NCBI RefSeq assembly: GCF_964019385.1
Contig: NC_088643.1
Coordinates: forward strand, 49,301,315-49,365,314
Length of the DNA stretch: 64,000 nt
Reading direction: 5' to 3'
Origin: Sycon ciliatum
Lineage: Eukaryota; Porifera; Calcarea; Leucosolenida; Sycettidae
The notes beneath the pieces were generated by a model, which saw only the letters and a list, made by a program, of their open reading frames with translations, was not told the origin of the DNA and ran no database searches. Both the position numbers and the translations under genes were made by a program. Below, piece by piece: positions 42,701-54,165 of the stretch. Positions within the stretch are counted from its first letter, which is position 1; every line of letters starts with the position of its first letter.

Positions 42701-45700
42701 GAAAATGGCATACAAAGTGGCTTTGATATCCCATTTCGGACCTCCAAAACCTCAGCCTCAAAATGGTGCAAACATGTCGAGAGAAAGTACGATTTTTGAG
42801 AGCACCCGATCCTCACCTTGAAAACTTTCAAGCACTGCAGAAGGTCTATCAGCTGAGTATTGGAGAGATAGGCAATGTCCTCGACTATGCACCGCACTAC
42901 ACTTGTGTAGAAGTTTGGGTGCAGATAAGGCGGCGACAGTCTATCATCCTGAGAGAGGATCTGTTAGCAACAGGTCAACCGCATGTCCATGTGTGAGAAA
43001 GAGAAAGAGAGAGAGAAATAATAGTGAACTCTTATGTAAAGGTGAGTCCCATGCCCGACCAATACGCAATACATGTGTAGTATATCAAAATGCTCGAAAT
43101 TAGTGACTGTGCCAAGAAACGGAATGTAGTGAATCTCTCGTACACATAAAAACATAAAGAATGCAAAAAAATGGACTGCATTATCCAGGTGTACGTCTCC
43201 CCCGGGTACGCACTATGTAACTCCGTACGTACTGACGTGGACATTGAAGTCTGATGGGACGACCGGGGCTGGCGCCCTTACTGCCTTAGCGCATCCATGC
43301 ACTGTAGTTTACGCACACGCTGTCAACATGGACCAGCAGTGCTAACGTCTGCAAGGCCAGCACCCAGTGTAAACATGGACCAGCAGTGCTAACGTCTGCA
43401 AGGCCAGCACCCAGTGTAAACATGGACCAGCAGTGCTCACGGCGGCTGCAAGGCCAGCACCCAGTGGCCGCTTGACTTCTCAACGGATTTCAATGTCCAC
43501 AACAGTACATACATAGCAGGCCCGCCAGAAGGAGGGGGGGGGGGGGGGGGTGAAGTTGGTTCGGTTTGAGGGGTCCAGGGATCTCCCGCGGGAATTTTTT
43601 GGAAAAATCCGGTCAGAAATAGAAGAATTTGGCCTTTTCACAAGTTTTCAGAGCCCACTGCAGGGAATAATTGTGTATGGATATCAATGTATAATGTATG
43701 GCTTACTATTTTTAACGTTATGGGAGCTTGTACAAATGTATGCATGGTCGATAACACATGTACAATTTTTTCTCCCCGGTTTTAGACGAATCCTAGGGGG
43801 TGACCTGAGCCAGAGTTGGTCCGGTGACAACCGGACCAACCGGACCGGTTCCGGCAGCCCTGCATTGCTAGCATGCTGCTCAATGAAATCCGATCGAGCG
43901 AGTCAACTTCACGCCCCTGAACCAGCGAACATCACAGTGCTAGCTGGACTAGGGCTGCTCAGTGCCTGGCAGCGTGCACTTGACTCACGCGATCGGATGT
44001 CATTGAGCAGCACTGCACTGCACAGAGTGCGCCATTCTTGTGTATGCTCGCCGGCGGAAAACTGACCTTTGCAGACAGGAGAATCTTCTCTGCGGAGAGC
44101 GATGGCGCGCACAACGACAGGAAGTAGTGCAATGATGACCGGAGGCTGGCAGCTTCATTCGGAATACATGGCAACACGCGCAGGAAGTTCTGCAAGCAGG
44201 AAAACACCCACGGCTCCGGAATGGCCATTGATATGCGATTCGCAAGCACAGGTACCAACCCTGCTGCCAGTTCCGTGTAACAAGACACCTGTGAAAGAAT
44301 TGGAAAAAAATGGCAAACAGTCTCTGTGGAGCGGCTTACATGGCACAACCTTCCCAAACACTTGAAGAATAGTTACACAGAAGCCCCTAACAGTGTCAAG
44401 CACCAGTACATGTATCTACTATATCTACTGGTACCAGGTAAGTCCCCCCCCCCCCCTCTCTCCCCTGCCTTCTTCACTTCTCTCCCCTCCCCATTTCTCC
44501 CCTTTCATTTCACTCCCCGGGCTTGCTACGCTTCCGTTTTCAATAATAAGCCGCACACGGGCATTGCTAGTGTTGTGAAAATGATGTGTTGTTTTCCTGT
44601 GTGATGGCATTCCCCAAACTGTCTCGTCTAGTCGCGTGCATGTGTGATATGAGCATGCGCGACTTTGTAGTCGAGAGTCCTTTTGTGAGTCTTCTTGTTC
44701 GTCCTTTTGAGTGTTGTCTCGATTTCCGTAATGTCAATATAAATAATGTAATACAAACCAGTCTTGTCCTTGGTGTCCTGCGTCCCGGGGAACGGAATGG
44801 CTGTGATTCCGTTACAACGTGGTGCCGAAACCCGGGACGCAGAGGATGAGTAAGTTTGTCATGAGTCTGTTCGTCGTCGTCAACAAATAATAGTAAGCGT
44901 GGGGATGGAGGTGATCAAGAGAGATGAGGAGCTGGTGGAAGCGGAAGACGACGCGGAGAGGAGGCAGAGAAGGTGGTGGACCGGCAGAAGCTGGGGACTG
45001 GAGCCTGGGACGGCAAGTACCGCATGGAGCGTGTGGCCGTGGCTCGCCAGAGGCCAGTGGATGAGTCTGGCATCACCGACTGTGTGTCGTCCTTTGTTGC
45101 TCGTCTTGTTGTTGTCTTGCTCGCTTAATTGTCTGATCATGTTTCTCTCGCGGTTCAGTTCGTTGCTGTGTTGTTGAGTTTGGTTGTCGGTATGTTGCTC
45201 TTCTCGTCGTTCTGTTCTGCATTAATTTGCTGCTATTTGTTGGAGCTTTGGCTCTCGTGTTTCGGTTGGCCTTGTGTGCCTGAGTTTAGAGCGTCGGCTC
45301 TTGTGTTTTTTGGTTTGGCCCTGTGGTGCGGCTTGGTTGAGAGCGTCGGCTCTTGTGTCTTGGTTTGGCCCTGTGTCGTGGCCCAGTTTTGTTGTGCTAC
45401 AATTTAAGCTTTTGGTCGGTTTTGGTTTTTCTGTTTTGCTGTGGTTCCTTTTGCTGTTGTGCATGTGGAACGTGGTGTCGGTTTATTATTTTGTGGAATG
45501 TCATCAAGGGGGCAGGTGTTGTGAAAATGATGTGTTGTTTTCCTGTGTGATGGCATTCCCCAAACTGTCTCGTGTAGTCGCGTGCATGTGTGATATGAGC
45601 ATGCGCGACTTTGTAGTCGAGAGTCCTTTTGTGAGTCTTCTTGTTCGTCCTTTTGAGTGTTGTCTCGATTTCCGTAATGTCAATATAAATAATGTAATAC

Positions 45701-48700
45701 AAACCAGTCTTGTCCTTGGTGTCCTGCGTCCCGGGGAACGGAATGGCTGTGATTCCGTTACACTAGAGTAGACTGTAAAACGGTCACGGTGCAAAAGAAC
45801 AAAATGGCTTTGCTTTTTATTTCAATTTCCACGGTGTTTCGCTTTCAAGAGATCCCCATGCACAGTACACATCTTTCAAGAGATCCCCATGCACAGTACA
45901 CATCTTTCAAGAGATCCCCATGCACAGTACACATCTTTCAAGAGATCCCCATGCACAGTACACATCTTTCAAGAGATCCCCATGCACAGTACACATCTTT
46001 CAAGAGATCCCCACATGCAGTACACGTACGGTCTCTCTGACGGGCCAAAGCTGATGCAAAAGCTCTGTCAGTGTGTGGAGACCCGAACCAGTCACTGCAG
46101 AGTCCAACGGCAGTACAAACGAGAGAACAGAGCCAAGTTTCAGCAGGTTTGCATGGTCGTCAAGGGACATTAGAGATAGAAGTGCCATAGATGTGTTGAC
46201 TATGTCGGCTGGCAGCATTGACGAGGCGAACTGGTCAACTCTGCCCAGTACACGTGTTGTTGCGGATGCTTTGCGAATCTGCACCATGAGCATACAGTCA
46301 TACACACACATACCCACACATACAAACATACATACATAGTATTACAATCAGGCCACCTAGAATTAATTCGTTGTTTCGGGTCACTTCACTCATCCGTACC
46401 AGGGTCGGTTGGTCGGGTTTATTTTTTATTTTATTTTTTACTTTAGTTGCGGGCATGTGCATACATGTACAACTGTGCATATCGAATAGCTTTTCTCCAT
46501 CAAGCCAGTCGATCAAATCTGGCTGTAGTCGATCCAGCGTAGCCATTGTCCCATCAGATCCAGGTCCCCTCCAGGACCAGATCTTGGCCTCGCTGGCAAA
46601 CGAGTCTGACGAGCAGCTTGACAACTTCTGTCAATGAGCGACGCAGTGGCGGAGCTGATGCTGTTTCAGGACCGATTGCGAATCGGAGATAGAAGACAAT
46701 GTCGTCACCAAGTGCTGCATCCTGTCGGCTGCTTCTGAGGTCGATGTCTGAACTGCTATATTTTGGGTCGCGTGTGTACATAGTGCGAATCGGAGATAAA
46801 AGACAATGTCGTCACCAAGTGCTGCATCCTGTCGGCTGCTTCATGCTTCTGAGGTCGATGTCTGAACTGCTATATTTTGGGTCGCGTGTGTACATAGTTA
46901 GTCTAGTCATGCACGTTTGGATGTATTAAAAAAAATTGCGGTCGGGTGAAAAAAGACGGTCGGTCGGGTGACCCGAAACAACGAATTAATTCTGGGTGGC
47001 CTCATACACATCCATACATACATCCATACATCCAAACATACACATACATACAATACAATACAATAATGCCCATCCGTAGATGATGGCAGATCCTGAAAGG
47101 ACCGATAGTGCACATACACACACGTACACATGAACGCACACCAACACGCGCGCGCACACACACGCACGCACACACACACACGTGCGCACGCGCGCGCACA
47201 TGCACACACATGCCCATTGCTGAAGCGAGGATAGCGAACAAGCTATGTTTGACTTAGCAATCTGTGCTGGTATTACACCGTTTAGCAGCTTGTAAGGCTC
47301 AATAATTTACCCCGCTAATCAGCTAATCAGTTGAGCCTGGTCTCCACCAATGCAGGACTGTATGTGTAAAATTACTCGCAGCACTCACGTGCACACACAT
47401 TCCAACTATTTGTGATCTCTACAGCAAACGGCTTTACGACTGACCTGCGCATTCGCCAGGGCGTGCGCCAAGCTGCACATCTGATTGCAGTTCAGCATGT
47501 CCATACGCGTCTCCACAAATAGGAAAACTTTGTTACATGTGTCCTGAACATTCTCACACCATGGTATGAGGCTATACAGTCTGGACAGAGCACACATGAT
47601 CTGCAAATGAAAGTCACACAAGACAGAGCACACATGATCTGCAAATGAAAGTCACACAAGACAGAGCACACATGATCTGCAAATGAAAGTCACACAAGAC
47701 AGAGCACACATGATCTGCAAATGAAAGTCACACAAGGTCATACAACATGCTCACTAGTTCTACTCAATCATGCAACATTCACATTTCCTCCATTTACCAT
47801 GCTGCATACTCACCGGATCATGTGATAATTATTGTCATATTATTAGGCCAAAACAAAAAATAGGCTTGTTTCCGGTCGGCAACCCCTCAAAAGGGAGACT
47901 CGGTCGGCCGGAATGAAACTTTTTTTGGATACTTTTTTTGGTTCCTCAATCGTTGTGGTATTGATGGACAAAAGCACCTACATATGTACATTGTACATAT
48001 ATCATGGAAAGGATCAATGTCAAAGTTGACTGACTCACTGTTCTTGTACAGCATGTGGTGTATTCCTGTTTTCGTACATCCTGAGAAATCAAGCAAACAG
48101 TTCGAGTCCGTCCAGCTCCGTTGTTCTAGCTCGTATCGACCCCGGAGTTTTTCGAGCCGACAGCTGAGAATCTCTGCTACCTTGTAGGTGTTTCGATTGT
48201 GGAATTCGGTTGAGATTTGACTGAGTTATGACTCGTTGAGTGCACTTGCACACATTGCATTGCCACCGTTTGTATACATTTGGGACCAAAAAAAGTTTCA
48301 GAATTTGGGAAAAAGTGGCCCGGTCGGGCGACCGGAAACAAGGTCATTATTTGTTTTGGCCTTATAAGCATCACTGCAGAATAGTGTCACTACGAATTAG
48401 CGATTGCCCATATGTGAAAAGCGTTTCGACAAGACATTCATTATTCATAGTCACATTGTCATGGAGAGTGGTGATACATGAAATACGACCCCTGGAACTG
48501 AGCACGCATTTGCTCTGACTCACACAAATAGTAATGTTACCCTGACGACATGAACCTTTGAACCAATGACTTTTGAATATATGACCTCTGAACCTATATT
48601 TGACCTTTGGACATCTGACCTTTGAACCTATTATCTTTGAATCTCTAACCTTTGAACCAATGGCCTTTGAATGTACGACCTGTAATCAGCACTTGAAGTG

Positions 48701-50117
48701 CTACAGGTTGCATTTCAAGAATACACTCACATGCATGTATACATTTATGTACATGTCACATTACTTACTGGTAGAGTGACAGCTATGTCCACCTTGCTGC
48801 TCGCCAGATTCTGGAATTTCTTGCAAATTGCAGAAACACTCGTGTTCCACTGACGCAAACACACATACAGCATTCAGAAGACGGAATCAAACCAATGGGA
48901 ATAGGAATCAATCTGCCCACCATCCGAGGAGAGCTCAATTCATGAATCCCGAAGAGTTGAACACGCGAAAAGCAAACACACACAAACATAAGCAGGAGCA
49001 GTTAGTAAGGGTCTTGTAGCCCTTGTATACCCGATTATCAGACATAGAGTCCATCTGCTGATCGCATGTGTAGAGAAACTCTCAGTCACAAAAACTAGCA
49101 TACTGCTCCTGCTGCCGTTTGCCGCTACAGTGCAAAGTTTGCGTGCCTCTAGTGAATATCAAGAACATGACCACATGACATGTCCGCGTACAGCAGGAAA
49201 GGAGGCAGCAAGGGTGCCATCAATCCTGTGTGACACAGTTTCATTCATCTCTGCATAGTGAATACCATGCTGTCAAGGCATGCACATAATATGCGACACA
49301 GCTATCCATACCAGGCATCCATAGACGTGACACCGCCTATCCACAGAACGTTACGTCGCAAATCACAATAGAAGACAGAACATTCCAAGCAACAAAACAC
49401 AATAATTATCATGCACAGCCAGTGAGGATAGCAAACTCACAGTTTCGGCCTCCGGTCCCTCTTTTAAAGTCAGGAGCTGCTGCGCGGAACACTGGGTCAG
49501 AGCATCTGTGATGGCCTCTGCCGCAGCGACATCATCCATTGAATACTTGCCGCTGGCTAGCTCTGCTGCTATATCAATGGCTTGCTGCAGTGGTGATACA
49601 CCCTGTATTGACTGGGTATAGGCGTTTTGCCAATCCGGACGCCTGTCGCCATTCTGCCAGTTCGATGGGTCGTGGTTGTCCGCGGCACTATGTACAGACC
49701 GTACTTTGCTAACATGCTTGCTATGGTTACGAGATGCTGCTATATGGTTATGGATGCCAAGGTCACTGGTGGAGATATCCAAGGTTGGTGTAGTGGGTGC
49801 GCATCCGGGAACCGGCAAGAAGGGATTATGCCGCCTCAGCAGTTTGCTCATTTCCAGAGTCCAGTGCTTCGCGATGCGACCGAGTACATACTTGAACGCA
49901 TCCTCATCCTTTCTCCGCACACTCAGTGCTAGGCGCCGTAGCCTGTTCGACACGGACGATGTGTACGGCCTAGGACTGCTAAATTGTAACCGTTCACTCG
50001 ACGTAGTCGCATGATGCGTGGAGTTCTCTGATCCCGGAATTACAGCAGTACCTGATGTCCTTCGAGACAGCACCGGGCCAATTGCAGTCAAGCGGCCACC
50101 CGCTTTATAACAGATAC
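39715..50117 (-). CDS. FASTK-like helical-repeat protein, probably mitochondrial; both ends unresolved
   Basis: Ten exons with compatible phases: 50117-49441, 48849-48769, 47600-47445, 46278-46030, 44288-44067, 42948-42817, 42680-42520, 41070-40899, 40226-40119, 39780-39715, about 675 residues. The N-terminal part is basic and Ser/Thr-rich, as in mitochondrial presequences. The rest is a chain of helix-rich segments such as NQMCSLAHALANAQ, EISSMMCALAHNN and NTQLIDLLQCLKVF, which resemble the repeats of FAST-kinase-domain proteins that bind mitochondrial RNA. The RAP domain expected at the C-terminus is not seen and would fall in or near the N gap. The first ATG is also not found: exon 50117 opens in phase 2 after an AG, so an upstream exon is missing or is non-coding. 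The family call rests on pattern only; another helical-repeat protein is possible. Exon calling is firmer than naming. Confidence 0.6.
41367..41781. mobile_element. TA-flanked MITE with CAGTAAAACCTGT ends
   Basis: The left end CAGTAAAACCTGTCTAAGGC and the right end (reverse complement CAGTAAAACCTGTAATGGC) continue into matching GACCACTCG. TA at 41365-41366 and 41782-41783. The interior repeats the GTGGTCGCC motif. It lies in an intron of the FASTK-like gene. Confidence 0.85.
41819..42031. mobile_element. TA-flanked MITE with CTGTAAAAC ends
   Basis: The ends CTGTAAAACCGGGAATTTTC and GAAATTTTCCAGTTTTACAG are inverted copies with a few mismatches, with TA on both sides. Only 37 bases separate it from the preceding MITE. 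Confidence 0.78.
43325..43465. repeat. 47-bp tandem repeat, three copies
   Basis: Unit AACATGGACCAGCAGTGCT and on to CAGCACCCAGTGTA, starting at 43325, 43372 and 43419. The third copy is altered in the middle. Confidence 0.9.
44571..45762 (+). mobile_element. Terminal-repeat retrotransposon in miniature (TRIM), apparently intact
   Basis: Two 246-bp long terminal repeats, 44571-44816 and 45517-45762, begin TGTTGTGAAAATGATG, end GTTACA and differ at one base (C/G). CTAG flanks both sides (44567-44570, 45763-45766). Three bases after the left repeat stands a primer-binding site, TGGTGCCGAAACCCGGGA (44820-44837). A purine tract AAGGGGGCAGG ends right at the right repeat. The 700-bp interior has no gag or pol frame. 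A TATAAATAA at 44738-44746 may start transcription. It sits in an intron of the FASTK-like gene, on the opposite strand. It must depend on an autonomous partner, and the near-identical repeats suggest a recent insertion. Confidence 0.93.
45843..46028. repeat. 31-bp tandem repeat, six copies
   Basis: Unit TTTCAAGAGATCCCCATGCA with CAGTACACATC, five near-identical copies plus one altered copy that abuts the donor of FASTK-like exon 4 (46030). The bases of that donor, GTACGT, derive from the altered copy. Confidence 0.95.
46351..47001. mobile_element. PIF/Harbinger-like MITE, TCA duplication
   Basis: Inverted ends of about 33 bp (GGCCACCTAGAATTAATTCG and onward, one mismatch), with TCA on both sides. 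The interior holds a tandem duplication of about 110 bp (46677-46895). An open frame across it looks coding but belongs to no exon. Confidence 0.82.
47584..47735. repeat. 38-bp tandem repeat that copies a splice acceptor
   Basis: Four copies starting at 47584, 47622, 47660 and 47698. Each carries, on the minus strand, CTTTCATTTGCAG followed by the first 17 bases of FASTK-like exon 3. The first copy is the real exon edge (47600). Confidence 0.92.
47846..48361. mobile_element. PIF/Harbinger-like MITE, TTA duplication
   Basis: The inverted ends GGCCAAAACAAA and TTTGTTTTGGCC continue with CTTGTTTCCGGTCG and its complement. TTA lies on both sides (47843-47845, 48362-48364). The interior has about 110 bp in common with 28690-28800. 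Confidence 0.82.
48545..48690. repeat. Degenerate repeat of TGACCTTTGAACC
   Basis: Eight or nine imperfect copies of a unit of about 15-17 bases, such as TGACCTTTGAACCTAT, in an intron of the FASTK-like gene. Confidence 0.8.
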
Positions 50118-50325
50118 CTGCACAGAAGAGCAGATACGTTAAAAATAGAAGTAAATTATCGTGTCCGTTCCCGAAGAGAACTCACGACGGCCGCTAAGAC
50201 CCGGCAAACCCTAGCAGCAGATACGTAATCATCGAATGCTGGGTTAATATCGAGTTTAACGCGAACCGTGAATTTATTTTTATTTTTATCAATCGATGAT
50301 TACGTACAAGGCGGTTTCTCTCTAA

Positions 50326-50969
50326 GGGGTCGTCCGCAATTATCGAAAGTTTTTTCCAATCCGTAGTAGCTTCGAAAGTGGGTGGGTGGGTCAAGGCCAG
50401 TTACGGATTGAAAAACTTCCGAAATGACACGTGCGCGTGCCACGTGTACGTCTACGTGTAGCCCCTGTTTTCCACGCGCGGCTGCGCGCGAACTGTCTAC
50501 TACAAATATTTTTGTAGTTCTGGCAGTTTCTGCGCCCCCGCGCGCGCTTCCTTGGCTGCTCCTGGGCCAGTGATCATAAAGTTCGGCGCATTCGACGGCG
50601 AGTCGACACTTTCTATTTTTGAGTTTCACTGTCTCCTTCGTCCAGAGTACCGTCTTCCATGCACTCCTTTGAAGTCCTTCCGTCTAGCGCTGGCGCTGAC
50701 GACTGTTATTGACTATGTCCAGACAGGCGACGTTGTTTGGAAAGGTGGTGAAGAAGCAGCCCTTTTTCAAAACCGCTGGTGACTCTGACATGATGTTACT
50801 ATGACTCATGGACCAGCACTGATTGAGTTTGTTCCATACATGTATGTGTTGGGTTGTGTGTCCATCAATAATATTTTATTACGGACTGGGGGGGGGTGGG
50901 TGGGTGGGTGAGGAAAAATTTGAAGCTACTACGGATTGGAAAAAACTTTCGATAATTGCGGACGACCCC
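50326..50969. mobile_element. PIF/Harbinger-like MITE with 48-bp perfect ends
   Basis: The left end GGGGTCGTCCGCAATTATCG continues as an exact inverted copy of the right end for about 48 bases. TAA is present at 50323-50325 and 50970-50972. It has a G-rich subterminal tract (GGGTGGGTGGG) and a 76-codon frame without known domain. It lies about 200 bp upstream of the first FASTK-like exon found. Confidence 0.9.
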
Positions 50970-51247
50970 TAAGCTGGTTGTGTTTCTCAACACAATTGTA
51001 TAGCCGGTGGCAACGCGGATTTTAAATTTTAATACAACATGAACGAATGTGGCCTGCGGGCATAATTTTTCACTTTAGAAAGTTAACAACTTCATCATGA
51101 ACATACAAACGGTCTCTTTTTATTCACCCAAATGGAGTTGCCCGGAATAATGGCAAGGCTGCCCAATTTACGAAATGCCATTTGGTGAATTTTCAGTCCA
51201 GTTTTGGAGGTGAGGTTTTGTCAAAATTGCTGGATATTCTGTGAGAA

Positions 51248-51733
51248 TGGGTGATTTTAAGAGTGATGGTGATGGTAATGGCATAGATGACATCGATAAC
51301 GTTCATCAGAACCACAGAGAAGACGCTATTCCTCAAGTTGTAAAGCTAGCGAGGCGCAACAGGATCTGCAATGACCGAAAGTGTCGGTGCAAGTGCACAG
51401 ACGTTTGTTCCACAGGCTGATCTGGAGATGTATGGATGCCTCGGTATATGCATTGTGAAAGAGTTGCAGCCATCGCCAAGACCATCACGGAGGTGGAGGG
51501 ATCAGTTCCCATTTATGCCGGATAACCCTACCTCCACCCTGGAGATGCAACGTCGGCATGCACCTTGCACATGTTTCGGGTGTTTCCGTGTTTTGGTGAA
51601 GAAAATAGATGTCTTTCATGCTGACTGTTTTCTTTTCGCTCTTTGTGGATGGCATATGTCCATGTTGTTCGTGTTTGTGTATATCATGCTGCCAACAATT
51701 CACCAACATGTAGGATCAGGTGTGCCGGATTAA
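51248..51733 (+). pseudogene. Broken open frames, unrecognised
   Basis: A 57-codon frame from 51248 (MGDFKSDGDGNGIDD, then a Cys/Arg-rich CNDRKCRCKC end) overlaps a 120-codon frame at 51371-51733 that has a hydrophobic end. Together they look like one interrupted coding sequence with cysteine pairs. No family is recognised; an old transposase is the simplest guess. Confidence 0.25.
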
Positions 51734-51808
51734 GAGGTAGGAAATTGGTGTTGTGCGTTGTGCTTCCGCATTGACACAAGCACACATGGCCACAGAAAAT
51801 TCTACCTA

Positions 51809-52203
51809 CAGTCCATTCAGAAAAAAATGAACTTCTAGCTTTTGGCCATAAATGGGTCAAACGTTGAGTTTTTTTAGAATTTTTTTCTGCAATCCCATAT
51901 GGAATCCTCTTCCAATTATGTTTCTGAAGTTTTTTTGTCCAAAAAGCAAGCCATAGCAAGAATAGGATTTCGGCCAGGTTTTGCCCCAAAAGCACTGAAT
52001 TGGGAAAAACCATCAAAATCCAGGCCGTTTGACCCCGCCTGCAACAGTGCATTCTGTGGTTCGAACCCCAGTTCAGGCACCCTTTTTGGACCCTTTTCAA
52101 ATTTCAAAGTTCGCAGCACTGCACTGTGTACGATGAAATCACGAAAAATCGCCAAATACGGGAGCTCGCCAGAGCCAGGACCCATTTTTTTATGAATGGA
52201 CTG
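51809..52203. mobile_element. TA-flanked MITE with CAGTCCATTCA ends
   Basis: The ends CAGTCCATTCAGAAAAAAAT and ATTTTTTTATGAATGGACTG are inverted copies with one indel, and TA is on both sides. 395 bp long, no gene. Confidence 0.85.
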
Positions 52204-54165
52204 TACATGTACATGTACCCTCAAAAAAAGATCAAGAGTACATAACAACTGCATTCAGTGCTGCCCCAGCAGAAGTTCAAGTCGATGTAGTTTTTATGAG
52301 CGGCAATGCTCTTCGCCCGAGTGTTTGCGGCGTTTGTACTGGATGCCAACATACCACATGTGTTTCCTTACACCAATTTATGTAGGATCAAAATATTAAT
52401 GGGGATTTGTCCAGCGCAGCTCCAGGACACGTCTGATAATACATGTACAACGCGCATCGCATCGTAAAAAATGACGTCAACTTGAAATTCTGTTGGGAAA
52501 GCACCCATTGTGAAGTTGCTGCGTGATACTCTTACTAGTATGACTCTATCAGAAACTTTACTGCTTGCATACCCGCGTGCACACTTGTACATCAATGCCT
52601 AGGACACAATTATACTGTAGTACCTCAAAAGTGAAATTTACTTTGCAATAAAGATTGGAATAATATCGGGATTACATTTTGGTTATTATTTTGCCCCCTG
52701 GATCATGAACAGCATCGAACAATTTCACACATACCTTCATAGCAGGCTGAATTTCTCGAAAGCCATCTCGGCATGACTGTAATAGCTGCTAATCTAACCT
52801 CATTTTGGTTAGTCGTATGTCGTGAACATAGTCATCATGGTCATTGGCCAAGGAATCATAGTTACAGACTACGTAACAAGTACATAGTGCATAGTGCGAG
52901 CGCGCCCATGGCCCATGCATATGCCCTGAGAATGCGTAGATCTACCCCAGTAAAAATATTTCGCTCACGTGGCGGCAATCGACGATTCTGTGCTACAATC
53001 CTACATACTAGCAAAGCATGCATGCAGCATGCTCGGGTTTTGAACACACGTACGTGATCACGGGTCAAAAAGCGGAAAAAGTCTGTAGTCTTGTGAAGTA
53101 ATTATTATTTTTAGTTGTGTACATAGTCTAGAACTAGAACATACCCACATGACTCTACACTCAGACGAGACTACAGTCGTCTACTACATCATGTACATGA
53201 CCGGCAGAAGAGGACAGAGACAGCCGGCTAGCCTACAGCGCGGATGATTTTGACCTTCTCCGCGGTCACACATGAAAACAGAAAAGCTTGCACCGCTTTT
53301 GCGGATGCGGAAAGCGGAACTACCGCAGCCGCTTTGGCGGACCACACGATGCAGCGGTCACACATACATGTAGACTACTGTGCTCCTCAGCTCAACGCTC
53401 CGCTTTGGCGGAGAGAATGCAAATGCAGCACGTCCTATGAAATTTTAGAAACACAGGCTGCATCTTTTTCAGATGTTGCTGTAGCCTTTCAGCCGCCCTT
53501 TGCTCTGTCGACGATGGACCACCTGATGTCGTACTCTTCACCCTGGTCCTGCAGTGCCCACATGGGCCACAATACAACTTACAAGTGCTTCGACAGCTAC
53601 GTGCTTTTGCAGTACTTTTCGTATCTTATGAGTCATAGTCGTGAGGTGGTTGCCATAATTATACATAACATGTACATGTAGCGCATCTTGAACGGTGTCT
53701 CGCAAAGCCAGAACGGGTCGAAGTAGATCTACTAATACGCGAAGGACTAAAGGGACCGTCACTTAATTTTTGCCGACTACCCGCCAAAAAAATCTTTTCG
53801 TTTCACGTGTCAGACACGTCCGCGAGCGCGTCCGACTCGCGCGCGCGCGCCCGCGCTACCTTTCACGTCAGGCAATCTGTTCACGCCACATGGCTGGATC
53901 GCGTACATGCAAACATGATTGAAGACTTGCAAAATCAATTTTTTTCCAAGTCCAGGTGCTAGGCGCTAGGCCTAGGCAGTACTACTATAGTACTAATGCC
54001 TAATGCCCAGGCAGCTGACTTTATTTTCGGAGAAACACTACTCATTGTAGTAAAAAGTAACAATGAATAGCGATATCATCTAGGAAGGATCGCTACCCTA
54101 ACGCGAAGGAAAGGCCTTGCGCGGCTGCTCTACGAAGTGTTGAAGAAAGACTCATCAAAGTTAGT

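Noticed and set aside
44571-45771. Two identical open frames starting MLFSCVMAFPKLSR
   Set aside because: They lie in the two long terminal repeats of the TRIM element and exist because the repeats are identical.
45843-46028. CRISPR-like array of 31-bp repeats
   Set aside because: The copies are directly adjacent with no spacers, and the DNA is from an animal; it is a minisatellite.
46554-46781. Minus-strand frame with LRRSLTEVVKLLVRLVCQRG as a FASTK-like exon
   Set aside because: It lies wholly inside a MITE with clear ends and a TCA duplication, and its borders give no phase-compatible splice sites.
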